The notes: a model not told the origin generated them from the sequence alone. DNA of 11,881 nucleotides from Actinosomnolentus pattersoniae (SeqCode) (GCA_013817655.1 JACDCJ010000038.1:1-11881), one strand, 5' to 3'. Shown: positions 1 to 7,748, counted from the stretch's first letter. Translations and numbers: made by a program.

Positions 1-7
1 ACCTCCG

Positions 8-1426
8 GTGTTACCATCGGCCAGGGTGAGTGGGGAAGGACCGAGGGAAGCGTGCGGGCTCTTCGGCGTCTGGGCGCCGGGTGAGGATGTAGCCCGGCTC
101 ACCTTCTTCGGGCTCTACGCACTTCAGCATCGCGGCCAGGAGTCGGCCGGAATGGCTGTCTCCGACGGCAGCAACATCCTCGTGTACCGGGACCTCGGCC
201 TGGTGTCCCACGTCTTCGACGAGCGCACGCTGGCCACGCTGCAGGGCGACCTCTGCATCGGGCACACGCGTTACTCGACCACCGGATCGACCACGTGGGA
301 CAACGCCCAGCCCACCTTCAAGACGAACGCTGGACGGGGGCTCGCGCTAGGTCACAACGGGAACCTGGTGAACACCGCCGAACTGGCAGGGCCGGGAGCT
401 CGCCGCGGCCCCGCGACCACCGACTCGGACGTGGTCGCCACCATCCTCGCCCGGCACCTGGATCAGGGCCTCGAGGAGGCGGCCCTGCGGGTGCTACCGA
501 CGCTCCGGGGGGCCTTCTCGTTCGTGTTCATGGACGAGCGCACGCTGTATGCGGCCCGGGACCCACACGGAGTCCGCCCGCTGGCCCTCGGCCGCCTGGC
601 GTCCGGCTGGTGCGTCGCCTCCGAGACCGCAGCGCTCGACGTGGTGGGCGCGGCCCACGTCCGGGAGATCGGACCGGGTGAGCTCGTCGCGATCGACGAC
701 CGAGGCGTCCGCCCGCGCGCATACGCCTCCTCCCCACGCCCGGCTCTCTGTCTGTTCGAGTTCGTCTACCTCGGCCGGGCGGACTCCCGGATGTACGGCC
801 GGAGCATCCACGAGGCTCGCCGGGAGATGGGGCGCAGGCTCGCCATGGAGGCGCCGGCAACGGCCGACCTCGTCATCCCCATCCCCGACACGGCGGTTTC
901 CTCCGCACAGGGGTACGCCGAGGCATCGGGCATCCCCTACGGGGAGGGGCTGATCAAGAACCGCTACATCGGCCGCACCTTCATCGAGCCGACGCCCGCA
1001 CTGCGGTCCCGGGGCGTCCGGCTGAAGCTCAACCCGCTGCCGGATGCCATCCGGGGCAGGCGGCTGGTGGTCGTCGACGACTCCATCGTGCGCGGGACGA
1101 CGACCCGACAGATCGTGCAGCTTCTGCGGCAGGCCGGGGCGAAGGAGATCCACCTACGGATCGTGAGCCCTCCGATCCGCTGGCCATGCTTCTATGGCAT
1201 CGACATGTCCACGCGTGAAGAGCTCGTGGCGGCCGAGAACACCGTCGACGAGGTCAAGGATCTGATCGGAGCCGATTCGCTCGCCTATCTGTCCCTGGAC
1301 GCCGTCGTCGACTCGACGGAGGCGCCTCGGGGGGCATTCTGCCGCGCTTGCTTCGACGGCAACTACCCAATTCCGGTGGAAGAAGGAGATCGGGCGCCGT
1401 CCAAGTTCGCCCTCGAGACCCTGTGA
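8..1426 (+). CDS. purF: Amidophosphoribosyltransferase (glutamine PRPP amidotransferase)
   Basis: This enzyme catalyses the first committed step of purine synthesis, PRPP + glutamine to 5-phosphoribosylamine, in the cytosol. It has 472 residues, normal for the family. A short propeptide precedes the catalytic Cys16 in the motif CGLFG, which family members expose by processing. The N-terminal Ntn glutaminase domain (HRGQES at 41-46, HTRYST at 86-91, GHNGNL at 115-120) is followed by the phosphoribosyltransferase domain with the PRPP loop VVVDDSIVRGTT at 354-365. Cys248, Cys394 (PCFYG), Cys445 and Cys448 (CRAC) match the [4Fe-4S] ligands of the Bacillus-type enzyme, so an oxygen-sensitive cluster is expected. 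The GTG at 8 is used here, but only 7 bases precede it. An in-frame GTG at 26 is an equally possible start and leaves Cys16 intact. purM follows after 34 bases on the same strand, consistent with one operon. Confidence 0.97.
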   Translation: MLPSARVSGEGPREACGLFGVWAPGEDVARLTFFGLYALQHRGQESAGMAVSDGSNILVYRDLGLVSHVFDERTLATLQGDLCIGHTRYSTTGSTTWDNAQPTFKTNAGRGLALGHNGNLVNTAELAGPGARRGPATTDSDVVATILARHLDQGLEEAALRVLPTLRGAFSFVFMDERTLYAARDPHGVRPLALGRLASGWCVASETAALDVVGAAHVREIGPGELVAIDDRGVRPRAYASSPRPALCLFEFVYLGRADSRMYGRSIHEARREMGRRLAMEAPATADLVIPIPDTAVSSAQGYAEASGIPYGEGLIKNRYIGRTFIEPTPALRSRGVRLKLNPLPDAIRGRRLVVVDDSIVRGTTTRQIVQLLRQAGAKEIHLRIVSPPIRWPCFYGIDMSTREELVAAENTVDEVKDLIGADSLAYLSLDAVVDSTEAPRGAFCRACFDGNYPIPVEEGDRAPSKFALETL

Positions 1427-1460
1427 CGCGGGGCGGCCCGCCGCGCCAGAAGAGGCTCGG

Positions 1461-2498
1461 GTGAGCGGCCGAGACCCGGAACGCTCGGGCACGGCCGCAT
1501 ACCGGGCAACCGGCATCGACCTGGATGCCGCGGCCGCCTCCGTGGACCTCATCCGGGAAGTGGCGCTGGCGGCCTCCCGTCCGGAGGTGGTGAGCTCGGT
1601 CGGAGGGTTCGCCGGGCTGGTGGATCTCGGCGACGGCCGGCTGCTTGCCGCATCGGCGGATGGCGTGGGTACGAAGCTCGAGATCGCGCGGCGACTCGGG
1701 GTGCTCGACACCGTGGGGATCGACCTCGTCGCCATGTGTGCCAACGACGTCGTTTGCACCGGGGCTGAGCCGCTGTTCTTCCTCGACTACCTGGCGGTCG
1801 GCCGGCTGGATCCGACCGCGGTCGCCGCCATAGTGTCTGGAGTGGCGGAGGGCTGCCGGCGAGCGGGTTGCGCGCTGTTGGGAGGCGAGACCGCCGAGCA
1901 TCCGGGCGTCATGCCCACCGATGGCTTCGATCTGGCGGGTTTCTGCGTGGGCCTCGTCGATCGGCAGCGGGTCCTGATGAGGGAGAACGCTCGCGAGGGC
2001 GACGCGCTCATCGGATTCCGCTCGACGGGCCTGCACGCCAACGGCTTCAGCCTCGTTCGTCGAGTGCTCCTCGAGGACGGCAGATCGCTGGACGCCTTCG
2101 TTCCGGAGCTGGGCCGATCCCTCGGCGAGGAGCTGCTCGAGCCGACAGCGCTGTACGTACGTGCGGTGCTCGAGCTCCATCGCGCCGGGCTCGTCCGTTC
2201 GGCCGCTCACATCACCGGCGGCGGCTTCCAGGAGAACGTCGGCCGCGCGCTACCCGAAAACCTCGGTGCTGTGATAGACAGGTCCGCGTGGACGCCACAA
2301 CCCATCTTCGCCCTCGTCGCCCGGGCCGCGGGCCTGGATCCATCCGACCTCTTCGCCGTGCTGAATCAGGGGATCGGGATGGTCGCGGTGATCCGGCCGG
2401 GCTCCGAGAACGAAGCAGTAGAGCGGGCCCGAGCGGCGGGGACGGAGGCGGTGATCATCGGACACGTGACGAGGGAGCCGAGGATCGAGATCTCGTGA
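1461..2498 (+). CDS. purM: Phosphoribosylformylglycinamidine cyclo-ligase (AIR synthetase)
   Basis: PurM closes the imidazole ring: FGAM + ATP to AIR, step 5 of IMP synthesis, cytosolic. The 345-residue protein is full length. Recognisable family motifs in order are YRATGID (14-20), GGFAGLVDL (48-56), the nucleotide/substrate segment ADGVGTK (66-72), DLVAMCANDVV (88-98), LLGGETAEHPG (139-149), GLHANGFSLVR (190-200), HITGGGFQEN and a C-terminal LNQGIGM. The start is GTG at 1461, with AGAGG at 1451-1455 five bases upstream as ribosome binding site. The gene lies 34 bases after purF. Its TGA stop at 2496-2498 overlaps the GTG of the receiver gene, so the three genes are probably co-transcribed. 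Nothing is missing or unusual in the protein. Confidence 0.97.
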   Translation: MSGRDPERSGTAAYRATGIDLDAAAASVDLIREVALAASRPEVVSSVGGFAGLVDLGDGRLLAASADGVGTKLEIARRLGVLDTVGIDLVAMCANDVVCTGAEPLFFLDYLAVGRLDPTAVAAIVSGVAEGCRRAGCALLGGETAEHPGVMPTDGFDLAGFCVGLVDRQRVLMRENAREGDALIGFRSTGLHANGFSLVRRVLLEDGRSLDAFVPELGRSLGEELLEPTALYVRAVLELHRAGLVRSAAHITGGGFQENVGRALPENLGAVIDRSAWTPQPIFALVARAAGLDPSDLFAVLNQGIGMVAVIRPGSENEAVERARAAGTEAVIIGHVTREPRIEIS

Positions 2499-2932
2499 AC
2501 CGCCACAAGGACGCTCTCGCGCGAGCGGCGACGAAGGCGCTGGCGCCGCCGCCGAGCAGGGGGCGAGTTCTCGTCGTAGAGGACGAGGTGGATCTCGCCT
2601 GGGTCGAGCAGTTCAATCTGCAGGCCGAGGGGTACGACGCGCGCGTGGCGCCGGAGGGTCGCGCCGCGCTCCAGGCCGTCGACGAGTTCACGCCGGACCT
2701 CATGCTCCTCGACGTCATGCTTCCGTGCCTGGACGGGTGGTCGGTCCTCGCAAGGCTTCAGGAGCTGCCCCACGACCGGAGGCCGAAGGTCATCGTCGTC
2801 TCCGCCGCGGCGGGGGAGGCCGCCCGCACGCGGGCTCAGAAGATGGGCGCGGAGTGGTTCCTGTCCAAGCCGTTCGACATGGACGAGCTCATGCAGCTCG
2901 TGGACGAAGCGCTCGGGCCGAACTCCGCCTGA
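2495..2932 (+). CDS. Single-domain response regulator (receiver domain only)
   Basis: This 145-residue protein consists of a basic, Ala/Pro-containing N-terminal extension of about 23 residues and one CheY-like receiver domain. The acidic pocket Glu29-Asp30 (VVEDE), phospho-acceptor Asp73 (LMLLDVMLP), switch Ser103 (IVVSAA) and invariant Lys125 (LSKPFD) are all present, so it should be phosphorylatable. There is no DNA-binding or enzymatic output domain and no histidine kinase nearby, so partner and output are unknown. The frame is open far upstream within purM. I chose GTG at 2495 because it overlaps the purM stop as GTGA, a classic coupled start, and leaves a complete receiver. Trp36 at the start of helix 1 region (DLAWVEQFNLQ) is unusual. 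Sharing a transcript with purM is odd for a signalling protein and may be only positional. Confidence 0.9.
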   Translation: MNRHKDALARAATKALAPPPSRGRVLVVEDEVDLAWVEQFNLQAEGYDARVAPEGRAALQAVDEFTPDLMLLDVMLPCLDGWSVLARLQELPHDRRPKVIVVSAAAGEAARTRAQKMGAEWFLSKPFDMDELMQLVDEALGPNSA

Positions 2933-2938
2933 TGAGAG

Positions 2939-2957
2939 CCGGGCCGACCTAGCCCGG
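2939..2957. terminator. GC-rich hairpin between convergent genes
   Basis: CCGGGC (2939-2944) and GCCCGG (2952-2957) form a perfect 6-bp stem with a 7-base loop, lying just after the receiver stop (2930-2932). The loop contains the stop codon of the opposing 70-residue gene. It could stop transcription in either direction, but no run of T follows on either strand, so this is a weak terminator call. Confidence 0.35.
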
Positions 2958-3161
2958 AACCACCTTCCCGAATCGAACGCCGAGGGCGGGGACGCGGGCG
3001 AGGCCTCCGTCTTTCGTTCGAACGAGGTAGGTGTTGGCCGCGTCGTCCCACGCCTCGAGTACGCCGACCGCTTCGCTCACGAAGCCATTCGGGAGCTCGT
3101 ACTGGAAGGACACCCGGCGACCCACGTCGCGGGGGCTCACGGAGTTCCGTCTGGCCTGCAT
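2949..3161 (-). CDS. Small SH3-like protein (Rv0428c N-terminal-type domain, stand-alone)
   Basis: A 70-residue protein. Its pattern VGRRVSFQYELPNGF (13-27), a central hydrophobic strand GVLEAWDD (33-40), YLVRTKDGGLARVP (45-58) and FGKVVPG end (64-70) resemble, from memory, the SH3-like domain at the N-terminus of actinobacterial GNAT proteins such as M. tuberculosis Rv0428c. In those proteins an acetyltransferase domain follows, whereas here the protein ends after the small domain. It has no membrane segment or signal. The role is unknown, and a protein- or nucleic acid-binding role is only a guess. The frame stays open upstream into bkdC. ATG at 3161 is chosen because a promoter-like -35/-10 pair sits immediately before it. 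It converges with the receiver gene, 16 bases away. Confidence 0.75.
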   Translation of the reverse strand: MQARRNSVSPRDVGRRVSFQYELPNGFVSEAVGVLEAWDDAANTYLVRTKDGGLARVPALGVRFGKVVPG

Positions 3162-3168
3162 CGCGCCT

Positions 3169-3197
3169 ACGGTATCCGGGCCGGCCTTCGCCCTCAA
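3169..3197 (-). promoter_or_regulatory. Predicted leaderless promoter of the SH3-like gene
   Basis: On the minus strand TTGAGG (3192-3197) is followed after exactly 17 bases by TACCGT (3169-3174), matching -35 TTGACA at 4/6 and the actinobacterial -10 pattern TANNNT. The -10 ends 7 bases before the ATG, so transcription would start at or next to the first codon, giving a leaderless mRNA. No Shine-Dalgarno sequence lies in the 7 bases between. The promoter sits in the 47-base gap after bkdC. Confidence 0.55.
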
Positions 3198-3208
3198 CTT
3201 TCCTCGGC

Positions 3209-4495
3209 TCAGCGGGGAAGCGCGCCGAGTGAGAACGGGCTCTCGAGGATGGCCGCGAGCCCCCCGAGCGCCCGCCCGGCCTCGGCGCCGTCGAGGACCC
3301 GGTGGTCGAAGGAGAGCGAGAGCGTCACGGCCGGGCGCGCCTCCACGCGGTCCTCGACGACCAACGCGCGGGGCTCGATGACCCCGAGTGCAAGGATGGC
3401 CGACTCGGGGTGGTTGATGATGGGGGTTCCGAACTCGGCCCCGAAGGTGCCAACGTTGGTGACGGTGATCGTTCCGCCGGAGACCTCCTGCGGGTGGACC
3501 TTTCCGGTGCGCGCCGCCTCGCTCAGCCGCGTGATCTCCCGGCCGATCTCCGCGATGCCTTTCGCGCCGGCGTCGCGGACCACGGTGACGAGGAGCCCTC
3601 GCTCGGTATCCGTCGCGATTCCGACGTGGCAGTCGCGGTACAGCACGAGCGTGGACTCCTGGGCGTCGAAGGAGGCGTTCAGCTTCGGATGCTCCCGGCA
3701 CACCTCCACGAGGCTGCGGACGACGATCGGCAGGGGACTGACTCGCTCTCCGGCCGCGGCCGAGACCTCCTCGCGGAAAGCCATCAGCCAGGTGGCGTCC
3801 ACGGTGAGGAAGGTGGTGACGTGTGGGATCTCGCGCACGGAGCGAGTCATCTTCTCCGCGATGAGCCGTCGCGTCCCGCGAATCGGGATCCGCTCGGTGG
3901 CGCCCTCCACCGCCGCCATCGTCTCCTGGTCCTGGACCTTTGCTGCGGTCTTCGTCACATCCTCCCGGGTGACGCGGCCGCCGGGCCCCGTTCCTGAGAC
4001 GGATGCAAGCTCGACTCCGAGCTCCTTCGCGAGCCGACGCACCGGAGGGGAGGCGGGAACGGGGCCTTCCCGAGCCCGATCCTCACCTTCGGCCGTTCGC
4101 GGGGCGCGGACGTTCGCCTGGGGGACCTCGTCCTCGTCCACCCCGTAGCCGACCAGCACCGCTCGACGCTTGGGGCGCCCCTCACCCTCCACCGGCGGCT
4201 CGGGCTCGGCTTCCTGGGCGGCCTCCAACGCATCGGGGGCATCCTCGGGCGCGTCCCCGACGCGGATCGACACGAGAGGCTCGCCGACCTTCACGACGGT
4301 GCCCTCCTCGGCATGTATGCGCGCCACGACGCCCTCCCACGGCGCTGGGATCTCGACCAGGGCCTTCGCGGTGTTCACTTCCACGAGCACCTGGTTCAGC
4401 TCGACCGAGTCGCCCTCGGCCACGCGCCAGGCGACGACCTCGGCCTCCTCCAGCCCTTCGCCCAGATCGGGGAGCCGAAAGTCGCGAACGGCCAT
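3209..4495 (-). CDS. bkdC: Branched-chain 2-oxoacid dehydrogenase E2 (dihydrolipoyl acyltransferase)
   Basis: E2 core of a 2-oxoacid dehydrogenase complex: it takes the acyl group from E1 on a swinging lipoyl arm and passes it to CoA. The 428-residue protein starts with one lipoyl domain (lipoyl Lys44 in VNTAKALVEI). A Glu/Pro-rich linker of about 80-145 contains VLVGYG, familiar from actinobacterial E2 proteins. A peripheral subunit-binding domain (about 148-180, PVRRLAKELGV...GTGPGGRVTREDV) and the catalytic trimer domain (about 200-428) with His398 and Asp402 in HRVLDG follow. The ATG shares its A with the TGA of the E1-beta gene (TGATG), so translation is coupled. Substrate class is inferred from the dehydrogenase that opens the operon. 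Sequence alone does not exclude a pyruvate-type complex. Confidence 0.9.
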   Translation of the reverse strand: MAVRDFRLPDLGEGLEEAEVVAWRVAEGDSVELNQVLVEVNTAKALVEIPAPWEGVVARIHAEEGTVVKVGEPLVSIRVGDAPEDAPDALEAAQEAEPEPPVEGEGRPKRRAVLVGYGVDEDEVPQANVRAPRTAEGEDRAREGPVPASPPVRRLAKELGVELASVSGTGPGGRVTREDVTKTAAKVQDQETMAAVEGATERIPIRGTRRLIAEKMTRSVREIPHVTTFLTVDATWLMAFREEVSAAAGERVSPLPIVVRSLVEVCREHPKLNASFDAQESTLVLYRDCHVGIATDTERGLLVTVVRDAGAKGIAEIGREITRLSEAARTGKVHPQEVSGGTITVTNVGTFGAEFGTPIINHPESAILALGVIEPRALVVEDRVEARPAVTLSLSFDHRVLDGAEAGRALGGLAAILESPFSLGALPR

Positions 4496-5472
4496 CAGTA
4501 GTTCGTGACCCGGTCGACCGCATCGAGGATGCGCTCGACGCTCGGGAGGTAGTGCGACTCGATCGTGGCGGGCGGGTAGGGGGTGTCGTAACCGGTGACC
4601 CGCAGGACCGGCGCCTCCAGGTAATCGAACGCATCCTCCATCAACCGGGCGACCACCTCGGCGCCGAATCCCGCCGTAAGCGGCGCCTCATGGACCACGA
4701 CCGCTCGGCCGGTGCGCCGGACGGACGCCGCAAGCGCGTCCAGGTCGAGTGGGACGAGCGTCCGAAGGTCGAGCACTTCGAGCTCAGTCCCCCGTGCCGC
4801 GGCGGCATGCGCCGCGGCGAGCGAACGCGCGACCATTGCCCCATAGGCGATCACCGTGCAGTCGCTCCCTTCGCGAAGCACACGAGCCTTTCCGATGGGA
4901 AGCGCGGATGCTCCGTCGAGGTCCCCTTCCTCCTTTGACCAGTACCGGCTCTTCGGCTCGAAGAAGATGACCGGGTCGGGGTCTGCGATCGATGCACGCA
5001 GAAGGTCGTAGGCGTCGATGGGCGTGGACGGAGCCACCACCTTCAGGCCGGCGGTGTGGGCGTAGTAGGCCTCGGGGCTCTCCGAGTGGTGCTCCGCTGC
5101 CCCGATGCCCCCCGCGAAGGGGATCCGGATCACGATCGGGACGGTCTGGCGACCACGGGAGCGGTATCGGTACTTCGCCACATGGCTGATGACCTGATCC
5201 AGGGCGGGATACGAGAACCCGTCGAACTGCATCTCAGCCACTGGCCGCCACCCGGCGAGGGCCAGCCCGAGTGACACCCCGGCGATCGCCGCCTCCGCGA
5301 GGGGCGTGTCGAAGACCCGCTTGTCGCCGAACTCCGCCTGCAGGCCGTCGGTGACCCGAAATACGCCCCCCAGCACGCCGACGTCCTCGCCCAGGACCAG
5401 CGTCCGGTCGTCCTCGGACAGGGAGCGCCGAAGCGCCTCGTTCAGCGCCTTGACCATCGTGACCTCAGGCAC
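4495..5472 (-). CDS. bkdB: Branched-chain 2-oxoacid dehydrogenase E1, beta subunit
   Basis: Beta half of the thiamine diphosphate-dependent decarboxylase E1, which forms an alpha2-beta2 tetramer with the product of the preceding gene. It has 325 residues, the usual size. Family hallmarks are TMVKALNEAL (5-14), LGEDVG (27-32), RVFDTPLAEAAIAG (52-65, with the cofactor-activating Glu60 region), EMQFDGFSYPALDQ (80-93) and the active-site AEHHSESPEA (126-135). A transketolase C-terminal domain is at about 190-320. The start is GTG at 5472, giving the typical N-terminus PEVTMVKALNEAL. It overlaps the end of bkdA by 8 bases. An in-frame ATG at 5457 is less likely because it would cut the conserved first strand. 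The stop overlaps the bkdC start. Confidence 0.93.
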   Translation of the reverse strand: MPEVTMVKALNEALRRSLSEDDRTLVLGEDVGVLGGVFRVTDGLQAEFGDKRVFDTPLAEAAIAGVSLGLALAGWRPVAEMQFDGFSYPALDQVISHVAKYRYRSRGRQTVPIVIRIPFAGGIGAAEHHSESPEAYYAHTAGLKVVAPSTPIDAYDLLRASIADPDPVIFFEPKSRYWSKEEGDLDGASALPIGKARVLREGSDCTVIAYGAMVARSLAAAHAAAARGTELEVLDLRTLVPLDLDALAASVRRTGRAVVVHEAPLTAGFGAEVVARLMEDAFDYLEAPVLRVTGYDTPYPPATIESHYLPSVERILDAVDRVTNY

Positions 5473-6565
5473 GCCGGGTCTTCACCTCGGGATCCCCGGC
5501 CTCCGCGGCGAACCGCAGCGCCTCGTTGCGCTGGCGGGCGAGATGCGGCGGGACGTCCTCGAACACCCATCGGAACATCTCCTCGACGGGGCGGGGATCC
5601 GATCCGATGACGCCGGACCGCATCTCGGCCGCGAACGACTTGGCCTCGCCCTCGACCTCGTCGAGGAACGTCTGGTCCGCCAGGCCGGTGCCTTCGAGCC
5701 AGGCCCGATACCGCACCAGTGGGTCGCGGGCCTTCCAGCTCTCCACCTCCTCGCCCGGCTGGTAGCGCGAAGCGTCGTCCGCTGTGGAATGAGGACCGAG
5801 ACGGTAGGTGACCGCCTCGATGAGTGTGGGTGTGCCGTCCTCTCGAGCCCTGGCCGCGGCCTCCCTGGTCGCCAGATAGACGGCCAGCACGTCGTTGCCG
5901 TCCACGCACACGCCGGGGAAGCCGTACGCCTCCGCCTTCTTCCAGATCGGCGCGACGGTCTGCGCGGACACGGGCACGGAGATCGCCCACTGATTGTTCT
6001 GGCAGAAGAAGATCACAGGGGCGCGGAAGACGGCGGCGAAGTTGCAGCCCTCGTGGAAATCGCCCTCGGACGTGGCGCCGTCGCCGAAGTACGTGAGGGC
6101 GACGAGCGGGTCGCCGTCGAGCCTCGCCCCCATCGCGTATCCGACGGCGTGCAGGATCTGGCTGCCGACCGGGACGCTCACGTAACCGAAGCGGTGCTCC
6201 CGAGCGTCGTAGGTGCCGCCGTGCCAGGTGGCCCGGTAGAAGTGCAGGTACTCCACCAGACCGACGCCCCGGACGAGCGCCGCCCCCAGCTCGCGGTAGG
6301 ACGGGAAGATCCAATCCGACTCCCGCAGGGCGAACGCGCTGCCAACCTGCGCGGCCTCCTGGCCGATCAGCGGGGGATAGACGGCGAGCTCCCCCTGCCG
6401 CTGCAGGGCGGTCGCCTCGAGGTCCGCCCGCCGGGTGAGCGCCATGAGCCGGTACAGCTCGCGCAGGTCCTCCTCCTTCAGCCCCAGCGCCTCGAGATCG
6501 ACCTCTCCGTCCGAGGCGGAAGGAAGGACGCCAAGTGGTTCCTCCGACGGTCCCGTGGCAGTCAT
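5465..6565 (-). CDS. bkdA: Branched-chain 2-oxoacid dehydrogenase E1, alpha subunit
   Basis: Alpha subunit of E1, which binds thiamine diphosphate and decarboxylates the branched 2-oxoacid. The 366-residue protein carries the ThDP motif beginning GDGATSEGD (161-169) and ending with CQNN (188-191). It also has YPPLIGQEAAQVG (63-75), WIFPSYRE (85-92), the MGA region near 145, and the loop RLGPHSTADDASRY (255-268), which holds the active-site His259 and sits where mammalian BCKDH is phosphorylated. The open frame extends further upstream, but ATG at 6565 fits: it overlaps the vdh stop as TGATG and gives a normal-length protein. A weakly conserved, acidic segment of about 30 residues precedes the core. 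Actinobacterial pyruvate dehydrogenase E1-alpha looks similar. The branched-chain assignment rests mainly on coupling to vdh. Confidence 0.92.
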   Translation of the reverse strand: MTATGPSEEPLGVLPSASDGEVDLEALGLKEEDLRELYRLMALTRRADLEATALQRQGELAVYPPLIGQEAAQVGSAFALRESDWIFPSYRELGAALVRGVGLVEYLHFYRATWHGGTYDAREHRFGYVSVPVGSQILHAVGYAMGARLDGDPLVALTYFGDGATSEGDFHEGCNFAAVFRAPVIFFCQNNQWAISVPVSAQTVAPIWKKAEAYGFPGVCVDGNDVLAVYLATREAAARAREDGTPTLIEAVTYRLGPHSTADDASRYQPGEEVESWKARDPLVRYRAWLEGTGLADQTFLDEVEGEAKSFAAEMRSGVIGSDPRPVEEMFRWVFEDVPPHLARQRNEALRFAAEAGDPEVKTRRA

Positions 6566-7662
6566 CACCGCCCCCAGATGCGGGACCAGGCGCGGCCGCC
6601 AGGGACCCAGTAGAGGCGGACACGCCCGATCTTCTTGATGCGCTCCTCGGCGAAGCGGTTGGCGGCCGACGACGTCGTGATCCGCTGCTCCCTCGAGATG
6701 CGGAACACCTCGCGAAGGGTGCGGTAGATGCCCTGGACGGCCGTCTCGGCGCGCTTCGGGTCGTAGCCGTGCAGCTCGTCCGCGACGTTGATGAGGCCGC
6801 CCGCGTTGATGACGAAATCGGGCGCGTAGAGGATGCCGGCGTCGGCGAGCGCCTCGCCGTGCTCGATCCGCTCCAACTGGTTGTTGGCCGACCCCGCGAC
6901 AACCCGGCACTTGAGCTCCGGAATGGTGTCGTCCCGAACGACCGCCCCCATCGCACATGGAGCGAACACGTCGCATTCGACCGCGTGAACCTTCTCTGGC
7001 TCGGCAGTCTCCACTCCGAAGTCGCGGACCACGCGCGCGACCGCGTCGACGTCGACGTCGGCGGCGATGACCGTGGCGCCGGCCTCGACCAGGAGCTTCA
7101 CCAGGTGATACCCGACCTTGCCCACACCCTGGACGGCGACCGTCCGCCCCGAGAGCGAGTGCTCCTGCCAGGCCTCTTCGGCGCAGGCCCGCAGCCCGAG
7201 GAAAACCCCGTACGCCGTGACGGGTGAGGGGTCGCCGGACCCGCCGAGCTCGGGTGCGACTCCCGTAACGTACCGGGTCTCCCGCCGGAGCATGTCCATA
7301 TCGTCGCGCGTAGTTCCGATGTCCTCAGCCGTGATGTAGCGGCCGCCGAGCGTGTCGATGAAGCGTCCGTACGCCCGAAGCAGCTCCTCGGACTTGATCC
7401 GCTTGGGGTCGCCGATGATGACGGCCTTGCCTCCGCCCAGGTCGAGTCCGGCCACGGCCGCCTTGTATGTCATTCCTCGAGCCAGGCGGAGCACGTCGTG
7501 GAGCGCATCCATGTCCGTCGCGAAGGGGTAGAACCTCGTGCCGCCGAGCGCCGGCCCGAGTGTCGTTGAGTGGATGGCCACGATCGCCCGGAGTCCCGTT
7601 GGAGGGTCGTGAAAGAACACGACCTCTTCGAACTCGCCGCCGAACGCGTCGAAGACGGTCAC
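6565..7662 (-). CDS. vdh: Valine/leucine dehydrogenase (Glu/Leu/Phe/Val family)
   Basis: NAD-dependent oxidative deamination of branched-chain amino acids to 2-oxoacids. With the start used here the protein has 365 residues, normal for the family. Substrate and catalytic lysines are Lys67 (GMTYK) and Lys79 (GLDLGGGK). IHSTTLGPALGGTR is a near-perfect family signature. The Rossmann motif QGVGKVG (about 178-184) is followed by AADVD, whose acidic residue at about 202 suggests NAD rather than NADP. The C-terminal half has the expected GSANNQL and APDFVINAGGLIN. An upstream GTG at 7695 would add 11 residues, but GTG at 7662 matches family N-termini (VTVFDAF...) and lies 7 bases after an extended -10 box. 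It heads the bkd operon and so supplies the 2-oxoacid substrates. Leu versus Val preference cannot be read from sequence. Confidence 0.93.
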   Translation of the reverse strand: MTVFDAFGGEFEEVVFFHDPPTGLRAIVAIHSTTLGPALGGTRFYPFATDMDALHDVLRLARGMTYKAAVAGLDLGGGKAVIIGDPKRIKSEELLRAYGRFIDTLGGRYITAEDIGTTRDDMDMLRRETRYVTGVAPELGGSGDPSPVTAYGVFLGLRACAEEAWQEHSLSGRTVAVQGVGKVGYHLVKLLVEAGATVIAADVDVDAVARVVRDFGVETAEPEKVHAVECDVFAPCAMGAVVRDDTIPELKCRVVAGSANNQLERIEHGEALADAGILYAPDFVINAGGLINVADELHGYDPKRAETAVQGIYRTLREVFRISREQRITTSSAANRFAEERIKKIGRVRLYWVPGGRAWSRIWGR

Positions 7663-7669
7663 GGGTGGG

Positions 7670-7678
7670 AGGGTAGCA
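7670..7678 (-). promoter_or_regulatory. Predicted leaderless promoter of the vdh-bkd operon (extended -10)
   Basis: The minus strand reads TGC-TACCCT (7678 to 7670), an extended -10 of the TGNTANNNT type. It ends 7 bases before the GTG at 7662, with no Shine-Dalgarno sequence between, so the transcript should be leaderless. No convincing -35 is visible at 16-18 bases, which fits an extended -10. The upstream in-frame GTG (7695) lies before this box and would not be transcribed from it. Confidence 0.5.
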
Positions 7679-7735
7679 TGCAGCCTGGTGGCCACCGCAG
7701 TCCAAAGCGACGGCGGCTGTGCCGCGACCCGAACC

Positions 7736-7741
7736 TATAAT
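7736..7741 (+). promoter_or_regulatory. Consensus -10 box TATAAT for the unknown-function gene
   Basis: A perfect TATAAT stands 18 bases before the ATG at 7760 and 7 bases before an out-of-frame GTG at 7749. Transcription would start near 7748-7749, leaving a leader of about 11 bases without a Shine-Dalgarno sequence. No good -35 is seen. It is divergent from the vdh promoter; the two -10 boxes are about 60 bases apart, so a shared regulator could act on both. Confidence 0.6.
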
Positions 7742-7748
7742 GAGCGCC

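Noticed and set aside
1868..2494. Upstream extension of the receiver gene inside purM
   Set aside because: The translation over this stretch is Arg-rich out-of-frame purM sequence. The GTGA overlap at 2495 gives a normal receiver.
5306..6613. A 435-codon open frame on the plus strand opposite bkdA/bkdB
   Set aside because: It is the antisense shadow that high-GC coding DNA commonly produces. Its translation is Arg/Gly/Leu-rich without domains, while the opposite strand encodes clear E1 subunits.
7663..7695. Longer vdh start at GTG 7695
   Set aside because: It adds 11 residues not typical of the family and lies upstream of the extended -10 box from which the shorter gene would be transcribed.
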